A DNA stretch of 64,000 nucleotides from Streptomyces sp. WZ.A104 (GTDB lineage: Bacteria; Actinomycetota; Actinomycetes; Streptomycetales; Streptomycetaceae). This document shows positions 35,343 through 44,726 of this stretch, in pieces; within the stretch, counting starts at the first letter, position 1, and each line of letters starts with the position of its first letter. The translations under genes were made by a program, and so were the position numbers. Under the pieces are notes generated by a model. The model was not told the DNA's origin and did no database searches. It saw nothing but the letters and a program-made list of their open reading frames with translations. The DNA lies in assembly GCF_002382885.1 (NCBI RefSeq), contig NZ_NWVL01000006.1, positions 62,001 to 126,000 of the forward strand. Direction: 5' to 3'.

Positions 35343-35861
35343 ATGACCGGCTCCCACCTGCAGAATCGCCACAGCGGCGATCACACCGTGATACGCGCCC
35401 GACTCCGGAGGCTTGCGCTGCTGCCGACGGCGGCCGGGCTGGTGCTGCTCGGGATCGCCGCGGTCCTCGCCCTGCTCATGGAGCCCTCGTTCCTCTCCGG
35501 GGTGCTCGTCAGCGGGACCGTCGTTGCCGCGATCGCCGTCGTGAACCTGGGCCTGCGGCTGGTCCGGCGCGCCTGCACCACAGTCTGCCGCCGTCTTTCT
35601 CCCGTACGGCTCTTCTTCGAGTTCCCCGAGAGCGCCGAGCCTGCGGAAATGAAGCGCGACCTCGACGCCTTCGAGGAGGCACTGCGGTTCGGCCTCTTCG
35701 GCGGACTCGTTCCCCTCATGCCCGCACAGCAAGCCACTCAGCTCGTCACGGCACTCCGCGACGCCGCGACGAGTAGCCCGCTGCAGCTGCCCGAAAGCCT
35801 GGAACAGGAACTGGCCACGCTGAGGAGCGACTGCGAGCGCTGGCTCGACACCCTCGCCTGA
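35343..35861 (+). CDS. Small membrane protein, unknown function
   Basis: The protein has 172 residues. Two hydrophobic helices at about residues 27-44 and 49-71 (LLPTAAGLVLLGIAAVLALL; VLVSGTVVAAIAVVNLGL) are followed by an Arg-rich loop. The cytosolic tail has FFEFPESAEPAEMKRDLDAFEEAL and an ESLEQELATLRSDCERW helix. No family was recognised. A strong hairpin follows the gene. Confidence 0.6.
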   Translation: MTGSHLQNRHSGDHTVIRARLRRLALLPTAAGLVLLGIAAVLALLMEPSFLSGVLVSGTVVAAIAVVNLGLRLVRRACTTVCRRLSPVRLFFEFPESAEPAEMKRDLDAFEEALRFGLFGGLVPLMPAQQATQLVTALRDAATSSPLQLPESLEQELATLRSDCERWLDTLA

Positions 35862-35876
35862 GCGCCTGAGCTCGGG

Positions 35877-35899
35877 CACCGCCGCGCTGCGCGGCGGTG
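35877..35899 (+). terminator. Perfect 11-bp palindrome after the membrane protein gene
   Basis: CACCGCCGCGC (35877-35887) and GCGCGGCGGTG (35889-35899) around one central base, followed by ggggaattt, 15 bases after the stop codon. Confidence 0.75.
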
Positions 35900-35999
35900 G
35901 GGAATTTCGTGACCGTCCACACCGACGACCGACGTGATCGCCCCAGGGCTGCGGGAGCAGTCCGGCGGATCCCTGCGCCCCGGGCTATCGTCGGCGCTC

Positions 36000-36686
36000 A
36001 TGACTCCCACCCCCTACCCGCACCCCGACGCCGGGATGGGCTCCTCTGCACGGCCCATCGCCCTGCTAGACCTGGACGACACTCTTACCGACCGCGCCGC
36101 CGCCTTCGCCGCCTGGGCCACGGAGTTCTCCGCCGCCCACTCGATCCCCGAACAGTGGCTCCACGAGGCGGACGCCGCGCACTCCGGGCGCCGCCGCGAC
36201 TTCTTCGCCCTTGCCAAGGCCACCTACGACCTGCCCGGCACCGTCGAGGAGCACTACGACGCCTTCCGCCGCCGCACCCCTCAGCTCGTCCCGTACCGGC
36301 CTGCCGTCAACGCCGCCGTCCAGGCCCTGGCCTCCCACGGCTGGCAACTCGCGGTTGTCACCAACGGCGACCACGACGCCCAGCACGCCAAGCTCGCCGC
36401 CGCCCGCCTCACCGACCTGCTGCCGACCCTCGTCGTCTCCTCCGATCACGGCGTCCGCAAGCCCGACCCCGCCCTCTTCCACGCCGCCCTCGACCAGCTC
36501 GACACCTCCGCCACGGAGGAGATCTGGGTCATCGGCGACAGCCTGACGGCCGACATCGCCGGAGGCAACCGCGCAGGGCTCCGCACCCTCTGGACCTCCT
36601 ACGGCCGTCCCCACCCCGGCGGCCCGCTGCCCTGGCACACCGTCCACGACGTCGTGGAGGCGTGCGCCTGGCTCCTGGCCAGGTGA
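36000..36686 (+). CDS. HAD-family hydrolase
   Basis: The protein has 228 residues from ATG 36000. The full motif set is visible: LLDLDDTLTDR (motif I, DxDxT), LAVVTNGD (II), GVRKPDPALFHAAL (III) and WVIGDSLTADIAGG (IV). A helical cap lies between I and II. It is a typical phosphatase of the YjjG/phosphoglycolate-phosphatase group acting on small phosphates such as nucleotides or sugar phosphates. It converges on the next gene. Confidence 0.9.
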   Translation: MTPTPYPHPDAGMGSSARPIALLDLDDTLTDRAAAFAAWATEFSAAHSIPEQWLHEADAAHSGRRRDFFALAKATYDLPGTVEEHYDAFRRRTPQLVPYRPAVNAAVQALASHGWQLAVVTNGDHDAQHAKLAAARLTDLLPTLVVSSDHGVRKPDPALFHAALDQLDTSATEEIWVIGDSLTADIAGGNRAGLRTLWTSYGRPHPGGPLPWHTVHDVVEACAWLLAR

Positions 36687-36742
36687 CCGTCAGTCGCGCG
36701 CCACCTCATCCGACGAAAATCGGCTGTTCCCCGGCCAGCCCG

Positions 36743-37909
36743 CTACCGCATCAGCGGTTGCAGGGCTTGGATGATGACGGCGAGCGTCGCCCAGTCCACG
36801 GCGTGGGGGCTGTCCGGGCGGAGGATGTCGGCGAGGCGGGTGACTTCCACGTGGGTGTGCTCGGTCTCGGCGGCATTGCCGTGGCTGGTCGTGTCGGCCC
36901 GTAGCTCCTCGAGCTCGTGCGCGCTGAGCTCGACGGCGTACGCGGTCTGGGTGTGGACGGACAGGGTGCCCGCAGCCTGGCGGGTGCCGACGAGGTGGAG
37001 CCGGGCCGGGGAGAGGGGCAGGCCGGTCTCCTCGGTGAACTCGGCCGCGGCCGTGAGCCGGGGGTCACCGGGCTTGGCGCTGGATCCGCCGGGGACTTCG
37101 CGGATGTAGGCGTCCGGAGTGCGGGCGGGGGAGCGGAACTCGCGGACGAGCACGATCTCGGTGTCCTGCCAGCGGGCTGCGGGCCGGTAGGCGACGACGC
37201 TGGTGAGGTCGGGTCGTCCCAGGACGACTTCGGTGTCCTTCACGCGGTCCTCGGCGGCGACGTGGATGCGGGCGGCGTACGCCCACAACAGGACGTGGGA
37301 CCGATCGGGGCCGACGCGGAAGGTCCAGGAGACCCGGCCGCCGAGCAGCGTGTTTCCGGCGTCTTCCTGGGCGGCGAGCCAGGCACTGAAGGACGGGGTC
37401 CGCCACAGCAGGAGCGGGACATCGCGCTGTCCGCCGGCGCGTGGGGCGCCGGGGCCGATGCGGTCCAGGGCCAGGGCGATGGCCTGCGGCAGGGTATCGG
37501 CGACGGGGACCTGGAGGTCCTCGGCGAGCAGGCGCCGACGCCGGCCGGCGTCGGCCGCGATGTCGGGGCAGCCGAGGACGGACCGGCCGTCGTCCAGGCC
37601 ATCGCCCAGCCACGCTTCGGTGCCCGGGCCGGGCTGGGGGTGCCAGTGGATGATCTCGTCGGCGCGGGCGCGCTGAATCCGTTCCCAGGCGAGCCGGTGT
37701 GCGGCGCCCGGGCCTTGGGCGTTGCCGCGGGGGTGCGGGAGCAGCACCACCAGGGAGCCGGGCTGGCGCCATTGGAGGGTCGCCTCGCGCAGGACTTCCC
37801 GGGAGGACTGCGGATCGAGTGGGGCGCCGGCCAGGTAGAGGCTCGCGGTGTAGATCTCGGGCGGCTCCTCCCCGGCGTAGACGGGCTGTACGTCGCTGGG
37901 GGCGGTCAC
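36743..37909 (-). CDS. Nucleoside-2-deoxyribosyltransferase-like domain fused to a Nudix domain
   Basis: The protein has 388 residues from a GTG at 37909. The first ~150 residues look like a nucleoside 2-deoxyribosyltransferase-like Rossmannoid ([14 protein letters not shown], then [33 protein letters not shown]), seen in other actinomycete and phage proteins. The C-terminal part is Nudix: [20 protein letters not shown] then EFTEETGL. The box has Ala instead of the first Arg. Such two-domain proteins may salvage or clear modified nucleotides (inference). The downstream neighbour is convergent. Confidence 0.75.
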   Translation of the reverse strand: MTAPSDVQPVYAGEEPPEIYTASLYLAGAPLDPQSSREVLREATLQWRQPGSLVVLLPHPRGNAQGPGAAHRLAWERIQRARADEIIHWHPQPGPGTEAWLGDGLDDGRSVLGCPDIAADAGRRRRLLAEDLQVPVADTLPQAIALALDRIGPGAPRAGGQRDVPLLLWRTPSFSAWLAAQEDAGNTLLGGRVSWTFRVGPDRSHVLLWAYAARIHVAAEDRVKDTEVVLGRPDLTSVVAYRPAARWQDTEIVLVREFRSPARTPDAYIREVPGGSSAKPGDPRLTAAAEFTEETGLPLSPARLHLVGTRQAAGTLSVHTQTAYAVELSAHELEELRADTTSHGNAAETEHTHVEVTRLADILRPDSPHAVDWATLAVIIQALQPLMR

Positions 37910-37935
37910 GGGCTCTCGGTGCTTCCTTCCGGTAC

Positions 37936-38574
37936 TCAAGCGCGGCCGGTGAGCGGGATCGGCGGGGCTGCGGGCTCCCAGGTGATGATCTTCTTCGCCG
38001 GGTCGGCGGTCACGTCGACGAGTTCGACGGTCTCGACGCGCAGGGGTGCGTGGCTGGGGCGCACGCGGCGCAGCCGGCGGTGGATCTGGTGGAAGTGCTC
38101 CAGAGTGACCTCGTCGGTCGCGTACGACTCGGTCAGGTGCGGGACGCCGGTGTCGTAGGCGGTGGCGTCCTTGCCGAGGACCGTCTCGAACGCGCGGGTG
38201 GTGGCGGTGCGCAGCGCGTTCAGCGGCTCGTCGGGGCCGAGGTCGAAGATGATGCCGGTGCCGTACGCCAGAGGGCTGCCGACCGTGACGGTGAAGGGCT
38301 CGACGGGGCATAGCTGCCGGGCCAGTTCGGCGGCCAGGGTCCGGCGCACGTCGTCGGGGATGTCCGCGGCCGGTTTCTGGGACAGCTGGTAGAGCGTGAT
38401 GTGCAGCCACTCGTCGCCGACGTGGGTGAGCGGGTCGCCGGCGGTCGCGGCGCGTACGCCGCGTACGAGGTCGGCGAGTTCCGGGTTCCGGCCGAGGTCC
38501 ACGGTGACGTACACGTGGAGCAGGGACCCCTTCACCCAGGAATCTTGACCCTGCTGGAAGACGAACGGCTTCAT
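37936..38574 (-). CDS. 2H phosphoesterase (2'-5' RNA ligase-like)
   Basis: The protein has 212 residues from ATG 38574. The two catalytic His-x-Thr motifs of the LigT/2H superfamily are HITLYQ and HLTESY, separated by ~95 residues. Such enzymes open or close 2'-3' or 2'-5' phosphodiesters, for example cyclic phosphates of RNA or small nucleotides. A distant relative lies at 58944-59612. The gene is 26 bases upstream of the NDT-Nudix gene, in the same direction. Confidence 0.85.
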   Translation of the reverse strand: MKPFVFQQGQDSWVKGSLLHVYVTVDLGRNPELADLVRGVRAATAGDPLTHVGDEWLHITLYQLSQKPAADIPDDVRRTLAAELARQLCPVEPFTVTVGSPLAYGTGIIFDLGPDEPLNALRTATTRAFETVLGKDATAYDTGVPHLTESYATDEVTLEHFHQIHRRLRRVRPSHAPLRVETVELVDVTADPAKKIITWEPAAPPIPLTGRA

Positions 38575-38799
38575 CCGGGCAACGTATCGCCTCGGCCGCG
38601 GGCTCGGAGGCCGGATCGGGAAGTCCATGGGGCGCCTGCGGATTCCGGACGTGCGTCATCTTCTTGCGCCTGGCGCGGAGGTCTGCCGGGTCTGTCTCGG
38701 GAGACTGACTGAAAGACCGGCGGCCCCTGGTACGAGGTGTGGCGGGCTGGCACAGTGACGGTGGCGATCAACGGATCAGCTCAGGAGAGGGGCCCGCAC

Positions 38800-39300
38800 A
38801 TGCGGTGGATCGTGAAGAGGCGCAGGACGAGGGCACGCGAGGAGGAGGTCCGCGCCGCGGTGTGGAATGCCCAGCTGATGCTCGCCACGCGCAACCCTGC
38901 CAGGTCCGCCGCCGCCGAGCCGGACAGCGTCGTCGGTGCGACCGTCGAGCACAGCGTCCACATCGATGAGTCGCTCACCAGGCTGCTGAACGTCCTCGGC
39001 CCGAACCATGCGTTGACCCTGCCGGTCTTCGAGACGGGCCGCGCCTGCGCAGACGTGTCCCTCCTCCACGAGAGCTGGGTCTCCCATTGCGCTGAGCGGG
39101 CTCGGCCGGGCGCCGACGACATCGTCGTCGCCCTGGACCGCGAGTTCCCCGACCCGGCCCGGGTGCGGGCCTGGCCCCGCTACGAGACGGCACGGCAGCG
39201 CGTCGGCGTGCTGGCCGAGCAGCTGGCCGCCCTGGAACCGCAGCTGGCGGCGCTCACCGGACACGACCTGTCCGCTCGCCGTCTGCCCGCGGCGGCCTGA
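38800..39300 (+). CDS. Hypothetical protein
   Basis: The protein has 166 residues from ATG 38800, preceded by GGAGAGG at a slightly long distance; an upstream in-frame start at 38737 is weaker. It opens with a strongly basic patch (MRWIVKRRRTRAREEEV). The C-terminal part is helical, with VLAEQLAALEPQLAALTGHDL resembling a short coiled coil. No motif was recognised. It converges on the next gene with an 8-base gap. Confidence 0.55.
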   Translation: MRWIVKRRRTRAREEEVRAAVWNAQLMLATRNPARSAAAEPDSVVGATVEHSVHIDESLTRLLNVLGPNHALTLPVFETGRACADVSLLHESWVSHCAERARPGADDIVVALDREFPDPARVRAWPRYETARQRVGVLAEQLAALEPQLAALTGHDLSARRLPAAA

Positions 39301-39307
39301 CCACTCA

Positions 39308-40144
39308 TCACACAGGCACGTCGGCACGGTCAGCGCCGAGCGCCGAGCGCTCGTGCAGCACCAGGCGGCGCAGTTCCGCGGCGGCGAACTCGACGGCGAG
39401 CAGCTCCCAGTACCCGCCGCTCCTTCCAGAATCGGTACGCCGGAGGAGGACATCGAGGCTGGCCGGGATCTCCTCCGATGCCGAGGCTTCGCCCTGATCC
39501 GGCTGTCCGTCCGCCTGCCGACCCGAGCCCCGCGCTCGCTCGTGAGCGACGCGCACCCGCGCGGTCCGCAGAAGGGTCTCCACCGCCTCGTAGATGGCGG
39601 ACACAGCCTCGCGGTCGTCCTGGGCGTGGTGCAGGAGCAGCCGCAAGTCGAAGATCACCTGGACGGTTACGTCGTTGACCGTGACGCTCGGGTCCTGGAC
39701 GAACTCGGCCGATGGCGGTTCTCCTTCCGCGTCGCCGGCGTGCTCGGCCCAGGCCACCACCTGGTACCACCGCCAGTGCTTCTGCTCGTTGGGCTCCACG
39801 CCGTAGGGCGCGGGCAGGTCCGGGAAGCGCGGCCCGGCGTGGGGGTTTACCCAGCCGCACCGGCACCCGGCTGTCAGGGCACCGGTGCTGTCCCACCACA
39901 CCGCGTGGGCGGCTGCATCGCCGTCGAGGACCTCGACCGTGCCGTCGGCGGCGGTGCGGTGGATCCTCAGCTCGTGCGCTACGCCGGTGGCGGCGGCTTC
40001 CCCGGCCGGCGCACCGGACGACGGGGGGTCGTTGCGGTTCTTCTCCCGGATCAGGAGACCGTGTGCCTCGGTGATCCGGATACCGCGTGCCTTGGCGAGG
40101 CGGCGTGCTTTGGCCTTGCGGTCGTTGCTCCCACGCTTGGTCAT
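39308..40144 (-). CDS. Hypothetical protein with basic N terminus
   Basis: The protein has 278 residues. The N terminus (KRGSNDRKAKARRLAKARGI) is very basic, as in nucleic-acid-binding or plasmid proteins. The middle has GCRCGWVNPHAGPRFPD with two Cys (perhaps part of a metal site) and a Trp-rich HWRWYQVVAWAEHAG. A helical VQVIFDLRLLLHHAQDD segment and an acidic C-terminal half complete it. No family was recognised. Confidence 0.55.
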   Translation of the reverse strand: MTKRGSNDRKAKARRLAKARGIRITEAHGLLIREKNRNDPPSSGAPAGEAAATGVAHELRIHRTAADGTVEVLDGDAAAHAVWWDSTGALTAGCRCGWVNPHAGPRFPDLPAPYGVEPNEQKHWRWYQVVAWAEHAGDAEGEPPSAEFVQDPSVTVNDVTVQVIFDLRLLLHHAQDDREAVSAIYEAVETLLRTARVRVAHERARGSGRQADGQPDQGEASASEEIPASLDVLLRRTDSGRSGGYWELLAVEFAAAELRRLVLHERSALGADRADVPV

Positions 40145-40227
40145 GACCGGCTCCCGGCGGGCGGGGTGCCCACGCCCTCCCGCCCTGAAGTCCGTGTCGG
40201 GTCAGAGCGAAGCGGCATGGGCCCGCG

Positions 40228-40262
40228 CCGGACACCGGTCCGGGTGCCGGACTAGTGTCCGG
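40228..40262 (-). terminator. Long imperfect hairpin between two minus-strand genes
   Basis: CCGGACAC (40228-40235) pairs with GTGTCCGG (40255-40262), and inside it GTCCG pairs with CGGAC around a 5-base loop, interrupted by one 2-base mismatch. It could end the gene above, or act as an attenuator for the gene starting at 40144. Confidence 0.5.
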
Positions 40263-40384
40263 CGAGCCTTCGACCCTGTGCCGGGCAGTGCGGCGTGGGC
40301 GCGACGCCCGGCGGTCTCGGCGCGTGCATGTCCTGCGCCGCACCCAACGTAGCGCACGGGCGTGCGACGGGGGAGCGGTCGAGA

Positions 40385-41527
40385 TCAAGCTCCGGTGGTG
40401 CACCGCGCGATCAGGCCGGGGAGCTCGTCCTTGCTCAGGGCCAGGTGATGGGCGGGTTCGGCATCGCGGAGGTACCGGGTGACAACGACCTCGTACAAGT
40501 CGGCGCGCTGGTCGTCGGCGTAGTGCTCGGTCAGCTGGTACCAGTGGTGCAGGACGCGCCAGGTGAAGCGCTGCGGGGCGGGGCTGGCCTGCCAGTCCAG
40601 TTCGAGATGGTGATGATGGTGGGCCGCGGCGACGGCACGGCGCAGCTCCTCCGGAACGACGTCGGGGTTGCCGGCCCGGTCGAGGAGCTCCCGCAGGTCC
40701 TCGGCGCAGGTCTTCGCCGGCGGGAGCGGATCGTTCAGGCCCGGGGGAGGGCCGTCCTTGAGGGTTCCTTCGGGACGGTGAGGCCAGTGCAGATCGGCGC
40801 ACGCCTCCACCTGGTCGGCGTCGATGTCCTGGGTTCCCTCGACGTCGTCGAGGTCGACCACGTACCCGGCCGGCCCGTGAACAGTCTCGGTCGCGTCGTC
40901 GAAGAACCAGCCGACATCCCGTACGTACCCGCGGTGTCCGGTGAACGCCCCGGAGGTGACCTTGACCCGGTCGAGGGCGTGGTGGCCCCGCTCGGTGATC
41001 ATCTGCCGTTGGACGACGCCCGCCGCCCAGTGCGTGCACACCTCCAGCGCAGGGTCGGGCAGGCCTCTTGCGATGCCCCGGCTCATGCCGCCCCACCGGG
41101 GCTCCGGCGCGTCAGGCACCCAACCGCTGTAAGAGCTGTGCGAGAGGGCGGGCTGAAGGAAGGCCGACTTCACAGGTGCGTGGGGGTCCCAGGTCCGCGT
41201 CAACCACCGCCAGCACTCGGTCACCGGGTCGCCGGGCGCAGCGGTGCGGGACAGGTCGTGGCCCGCGCGGGGGAGGACGGTGGTGACCAACTCGGTCACC
41301 CGCTCGTCGTCGCGCAGCTGCCACAGCACCGCCGGCCAGCCGATCGCGTCGACCGGCCGGCGCTCGCGCAGGTGCAGGGCGTAGAGGACCGTGGCGACGA
41401 TGCCGCGCATCGCCACGTCGTCCCAACACTGCTCGTCCATCCCGCCGGGCTGGTCGGCCGCGGTGGCGTCGGTGGCGCGCCGTACGGCCTCGCTCCACGG
41501 GTCGGGGGCCGGCGAACGAGGGGGCAT
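40385..41527 (-). CDS. Hypothetical protein with a KOW-like segment
   Basis: The protein has 380 residues from ATG 41527. The middle contains KVTSGAFTGHRGYVRDVGW followed ~17 residues later by AGYVVDLDDVEG, which resembles the KOW motif (VxVxxGxxxGxxGxVxxx) of RNA- and ribosome-associated proteins. An HHHHHLELDWQ segment near the C terminus is probably chance. No family is known to me. It lies 34 bases downstream of the next gene and shares its strand. Confidence 0.55.
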   Translation of the reverse strand: MPPRSPAPDPWSEAVRRATDATAADQPGGMDEQCWDDVAMRGIVATVLYALHLRERRPVDAIGWPAVLWQLRDDERVTELVTTVLPRAGHDLSRTAAPGDPVTECWRWLTRTWDPHAPVKSAFLQPALSHSSYSGWVPDAPEPRWGGMSRGIARGLPDPALEVCTHWAAGVVQRQMITERGHHALDRVKVTSGAFTGHRGYVRDVGWFFDDATETVHGPAGYVVDLDDVEGTQDIDADQVEACADLHWPHRPEGTLKDGPPPGLNDPLPPAKTCAEDLRELLDRAGNPDVVPEELRRAVAAAHHHHHLELDWQASPAPQRFTWRVLHHWYQLTEHYADDQRADLYEVVVTRYLRDAEPAHHLALSKDELPGLIARCTTGA

Positions 41528-41561
41528 GGGCTGGCTCCTGCCGGTTGGTCGGTGCGCGGGC

Positions 41562-42287
41562 CTAGAAGACGAACTCCCCGAACTTACCGGCCCGCTCGGC
41601 GAGTTCGAGGCGCGCAGCGGCCGGATCGGCGACGATGTCCGGGCGCCCGTACAGCCAGGTGACCAGGGCGGCCGCCGCGTGCACCGTGGCAACCGGGTGG
41701 TCGTCCAGGCGCTCGGCGATGGTGCCGGTGACCTTGAGGCGGCTGGCGGCGAGGGCTTCGAGCTGGTCGAGCGCGGCCTCCCAGTGCTTCGCAGGGCACA
41801 GGATGCCGAGGAGGGGCCGGGCTCCGGACTGCCACTGGTCAGGGTCCGGAGTTGCGGTGTCGAGGTGTCGCAAGCCCTCCGCGGAGAGTTGTTCGACCAC
41901 GCCGGAGACCAGGGAGCGCGGCACCCAGCTGGAGAGGACTTCGGCGACCTGCTCCGCCGGGCTGCCCGCCATGGCCTGAGTCTCCACCACGAGGCGATCT
42001 GCCCTGATCCGCGCCGCGTAGTCCTCTTCGCTCTCACCCGGCTTCTGCGGGGCGAACAGGTCCTCGGGAAGGCCGTCGCCGCCGTCGAGGGCACCCTCCA
42101 GGTAGGACAGGAGGATCATCCACGCGTACACCTGCTTGCCGATCTCCCGGCGCGTGTACGAGGACAGCCGCCCGCCGCCCATGTCATCCGTCGATACCGG
42201 CCGGGCCGGCTCCGGGGCCAGCTCCCGTGCAAGCCGTGCCGCCTGCTCCTTCACCCGCTGCGCCCGCAGCCGCTTGCCCTTGCCCAC
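41562..42287 (-). CDS. Hypothetical protein
   Basis: The protein has 241 residues from GTG 42287, preceded by GGGGGGAGC; the frame also extends upstream to 42425, but with less protein-like sequence. The basic start (VGKGKRLRAQRVKEQAARLA) is followed by a helical body (GKQVYAWMILLSYLEGALDG, AEQVAEVLSSWVPRSLVSGV). No motif was recognised. It is probably in one transcript with the gene at 40385. Confidence 0.55.
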   Translation of the reverse strand: MGKGKRLRAQRVKEQAARLARELAPEPARPVSTDDMGGGRLSSYTRREIGKQVYAWMILLSYLEGALDGGDGLPEDLFAPQKPGESEEDYAARIRADRLVVETQAMAGSPAEQVAEVLSSWVPRSLVSGVVEQLSAEGLRHLDTATPDPDQWQSGARPLLGILCPAKHWEAALDQLEALAASRLKVTGTIAERLDDHPVATVHAAAALVTWLYGRPDIVADPAAARLELAERAGKFGEFVF

Positions 42288-42628
42288 GTCGTGCTCCCCC
42301 CTGGTATGCAGTTCCGGTGCGATCGGCCGGTCCGGCAGGCACGCCGCCAGGGCCGGGAAGGCACCGGCGGCCGGAGCTGATGAGGAAGACTCCGCCGCCG
42401 GCGGCGTCGATCGACTGGATGCCATCTTGGTCGGCCAACACCCGCACGTACAAGCTGGATGGCCGGTTCACGACGTCGTCCTGGCTGAGCGTCAGCTGAA
42501 CACCGCAGGCCAGGCCGGTGGCGTGCGAGACGCGCGGCGTGCGGGCAGTCGTGCGCCCCACGAGGGATCCGCGGAGGGGGATGGTCACGGCTACCGCAGG
42601 CGCGAAGACGCCGTCTAGGGTTGGCCGT
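42288..42628. other. Divergent intergenic region, possible gene remnant
   Basis: On the minus strand a frame from a GTG near 42588 reads TIPLRGSLVGRTTAR..., LTLSQDDVVNRPSSLYVRVLAD, IQSIDAAGGGVFLISSG over ~75 residues, after which it becomes unconvincing and runs into the next gene. It has some protein-like character (OB-fold-like strand pattern) but no ribosome site or known family, so it may be a decayed gene. The region also holds the promoters of the divergent neighbours. Confidence 0.3.
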
Positions 42629-44335
42629 ATGTCTGCCCACCCCCTTGCTGACCTGGCAGCCGGCCTGCGCTCCCGCACTCTCGCGTTCCTGCGCTCCCCG
42701 GTCAGCCGCGAGTTCTGGAACATGCTCGTCGACCGGGGGCACACGTTCGTGATGCCGGCCGCGTGGTCGGCCCTGCCCCGCTCTCGCCAGATCGAGGGGC
42801 TGCTCGCCGCAGAGGGGAAACGGGTGTCGGACGGTACGACGTTCGCGATGGCCAACGACCTCGTGCGAGCGGCGCGTGAGATCGGCCAGGACCAGTCGAT
42901 CCCCCTGCCGTTCACCCCGGACGTGCTGCCCGCGCCGTCGGGCATGCTCGTCTTCTCCGCCGACGAGCCGCTGGCCCATCTGCCCACGGGGCTCCCGGTG
43001 GTCGCGGTCACCTGGGGGCCGCCCATGGACGGCTTCTCCCCGGGAGTGCATCTGACCTGGTGGGCGCCGATGCGGGAGGAAGATCAGGAAGAGGACGCTG
43101 CTGCCCGGGGTCGGCTGATCCCGATCGTTCCGGACTTCGACCTCCACCTGTCCTTCCTCCCGCACTTCGACACCCGCCTGCACCGCCAGCAGCTGCCCTC
43201 CGGGCTGATCTACTCGGCCGTCCCGCTGCGCAGCGTGGTCGCCGCCTGGTACGCCCTCACCGCGGACGGCACCACGCTCCGCGAGGAGCGGCCACAGGCC
43301 ACAGTCACGCAGGCGCTCAAGGAACTGAAGGCGAAGAAGCGTGGTGTCCAGGTCGCCACGACCAGCGGAGCCGGCACCGCACACAGGGGCATCACCGACC
43401 GCGCCGCGCAGACGATGCGCGACCTGGACGGGGCCGACTACTTCGACCCCGCGCCGGAGCTCGCCGCCACCACGAAGAAGGCCGAGCACGGCGTCTTCGA
43501 CGTGACCCTCGACCACCAGCTCGACGCCGGCCACCGGCGCCTCGCCCACATCTACCGGGAGGCGGCCGACCACTGGCACCGCCTGGAGATGCAGGTCACC
43601 CAGCGGTACCCCGGCATCTTCGAGGGGCTGGAAGAACTGCGCGCACAGAACAGCTCGCAGTGGCAGCCCTGGTGCTGGATGCCGAGCATCCGCGTCTCGG
43701 CATGGCTGATCAAGATGTACGACGCGCCGATCGAACAAGCCTCGTGGGACGGGCCCAGGATCGCCGCGCTGGGGGCCTGGCGCAGCGGAGGGCGCCACAG
43801 CGTCCTCACCACGCTCCCGCTGCAGGCCACCGCCAGCGGTCGCGTCCCCGCAGAACTGACCGAGACCATGCCCGCTCCCGGACTGGGCCTGGTCATCGAC
43901 GACAACGGCACCGTCCACCTGATGCTCGCCTACCTCGACGAAGTCGACGATCGCGGCACCGCGGACGCCGAACTCGTCCTCATCTCCAACTACGGCCAGC
44001 CGACCCGCATGCTCGAGGACATCACCAAGCTCACCGTGTTCCTCAGCGGCGACACCCTCCTCGACGCCGTGAAGGCCACGCAGGCGTACTACGACCACGC
44101 CGCGGTCCAGAACGGCACGGAACCCCATCCCACGGATGAAGCCCTGTACGCCGAACACGCGTACGCTCTGAGCCTGTTCACCGGGGTACTCGCCGGCATC
44201 TGCACGCCCGGGGCCGAACTCCAGGACGCCGGGGCGCTGACCGGACGCAAGCTTCCGGCGCCGTGGCCGCCAGAACCGAACGTGCTCTCGGAAACGACGC
44301 TCTGGCTCCTGACCGGTACGCCCGCGGCGCGCTGA
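42629..44335 (+). CDS. Large hypothetical protein
   Basis: The protein has 568 residues from ATG 42629. No signal peptide, no membrane helix and no known catalytic motif were found. The N-terminal half has WGPPMDGFSPGVHLTWWAPM and DFDLHLSFLPHFDTR. The middle has a KELKAKKRGVQVATT basic patch. The C-terminal half is helical (YREAADHWHRLEMQVTQRYP, LEDITKLTVFLSGDTLL). Replicon-associated or phage-like proteins with this composition are common in Streptomyces accessory DNA. The next small gene follows after 8 bases. Confidence 0.6.
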   Translation: MSAHPLADLAAGLRSRTLAFLRSPVSREFWNMLVDRGHTFVMPAAWSALPRSRQIEGLLAAEGKRVSDGTTFAMANDLVRAAREIGQDQSIPLPFTPDVLPAPSGMLVFSADEPLAHLPTGLPVVAVTWGPPMDGFSPGVHLTWWAPMREEDQEEDAAARGRLIPIVPDFDLHLSFLPHFDTRLHRQQLPSGLIYSAVPLRSVVAAWYALTADGTTLREERPQATVTQALKELKAKKRGVQVATTSGAGTAHRGITDRAAQTMRDLDGADYFDPAPELAATTKKAEHGVFDVTLDHQLDAGHRRLAHIYREAADHWHRLEMQVTQRYPGIFEGLEELRAQNSSQWQPWCWMPSIRVSAWLIKMYDAPIEQASWDGPRIAALGAWRSGGRHSVLTTLPLQATASGRVPAELTETMPAPGLGLVIDDNGTVHLMLAYLDEVDDRGTADAELVLISNYGQPTRMLEDITKLTVFLSGDTLLDAVKATQAYYDHAAVQNGTEPHPTDEALYAEHAYALSLFTGVLAGICTPGAELQDAGALTGRKLPAPWPPEPNVLSETTLWLLTGTPAAR

Positions 44336-44343
44336 GACGAGGG

Positions 44344-44649
44344 ATGGAGAGGCTGATCGTGATGGAGATACCCGAGCCCGAGAAGGCGGAGCTGCGGATC
44401 CCCAAGGCCGCCCTGGAGGCGCTGGCGGCGGCCGTGGAAGTCCGCACCGTCGCCACCGTGAAGGACGGCGACGGCCTCGACTGGTACTACCCCGTAGGGA
44501 CGCGGGACGAGGACCACGTCGAGTTCGCCCTGCTGCCCGGCGGCGAAGAAGTCTTCCTGCGCATGTCCTCTCGGCGTGACCAGACGCGCGTCGTGAGGAT
44601 CGAGCAGTGGCACGAGCTGATCGGCCACATTGCTGGGCCCACGGCGTAG
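44344..44649 (+). CDS. Small hypothetical protein, coupled to the preceding gene
   Basis: The protein has 101 residues from ATG 44344 (or 95 from ATG 44362, which has the better GGAGAGG site). It is acidic, with AALEALAAAVEVRTVATV and a YYPVGTRDEDHVEFALLPGGEE strand pattern that is plausible as a small beta domain. It lies eight bases after the large hypothetical gene and faces the defence operon tail. Confidence 0.5.
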   Translation: MERLIVMEIPEPEKAELRIPKAALEALAAAVEVRTVATVKDGDGLDWYYPVGTRDEDHVEFALLPGGEEVFLRMSSRRDQTRVVRIEQWHELIGHIAGPTA

Positions 44650-44694
44650 ACCTCGGTGTGGAGCCAGACACGGGGCATCGACGACGCGGCTCAT

Positions 44695-44726
44695 CGTCGG
44701 CGACCGTGCAAGCTCGGTCGCCGACG
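44695..44726. terminator. Bidirectional hairpin between convergent genes
   Basis: A perfect 12-bp stem, CGTCGGCGACCG (44695-44706) with CGGTCGCCGACG (44715-44726), encloses an 8-base loop. It lies 45 bases past the plus-strand gene and 65 bases past the end of the defence operon, so it likely ends both. Confidence 0.85.
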
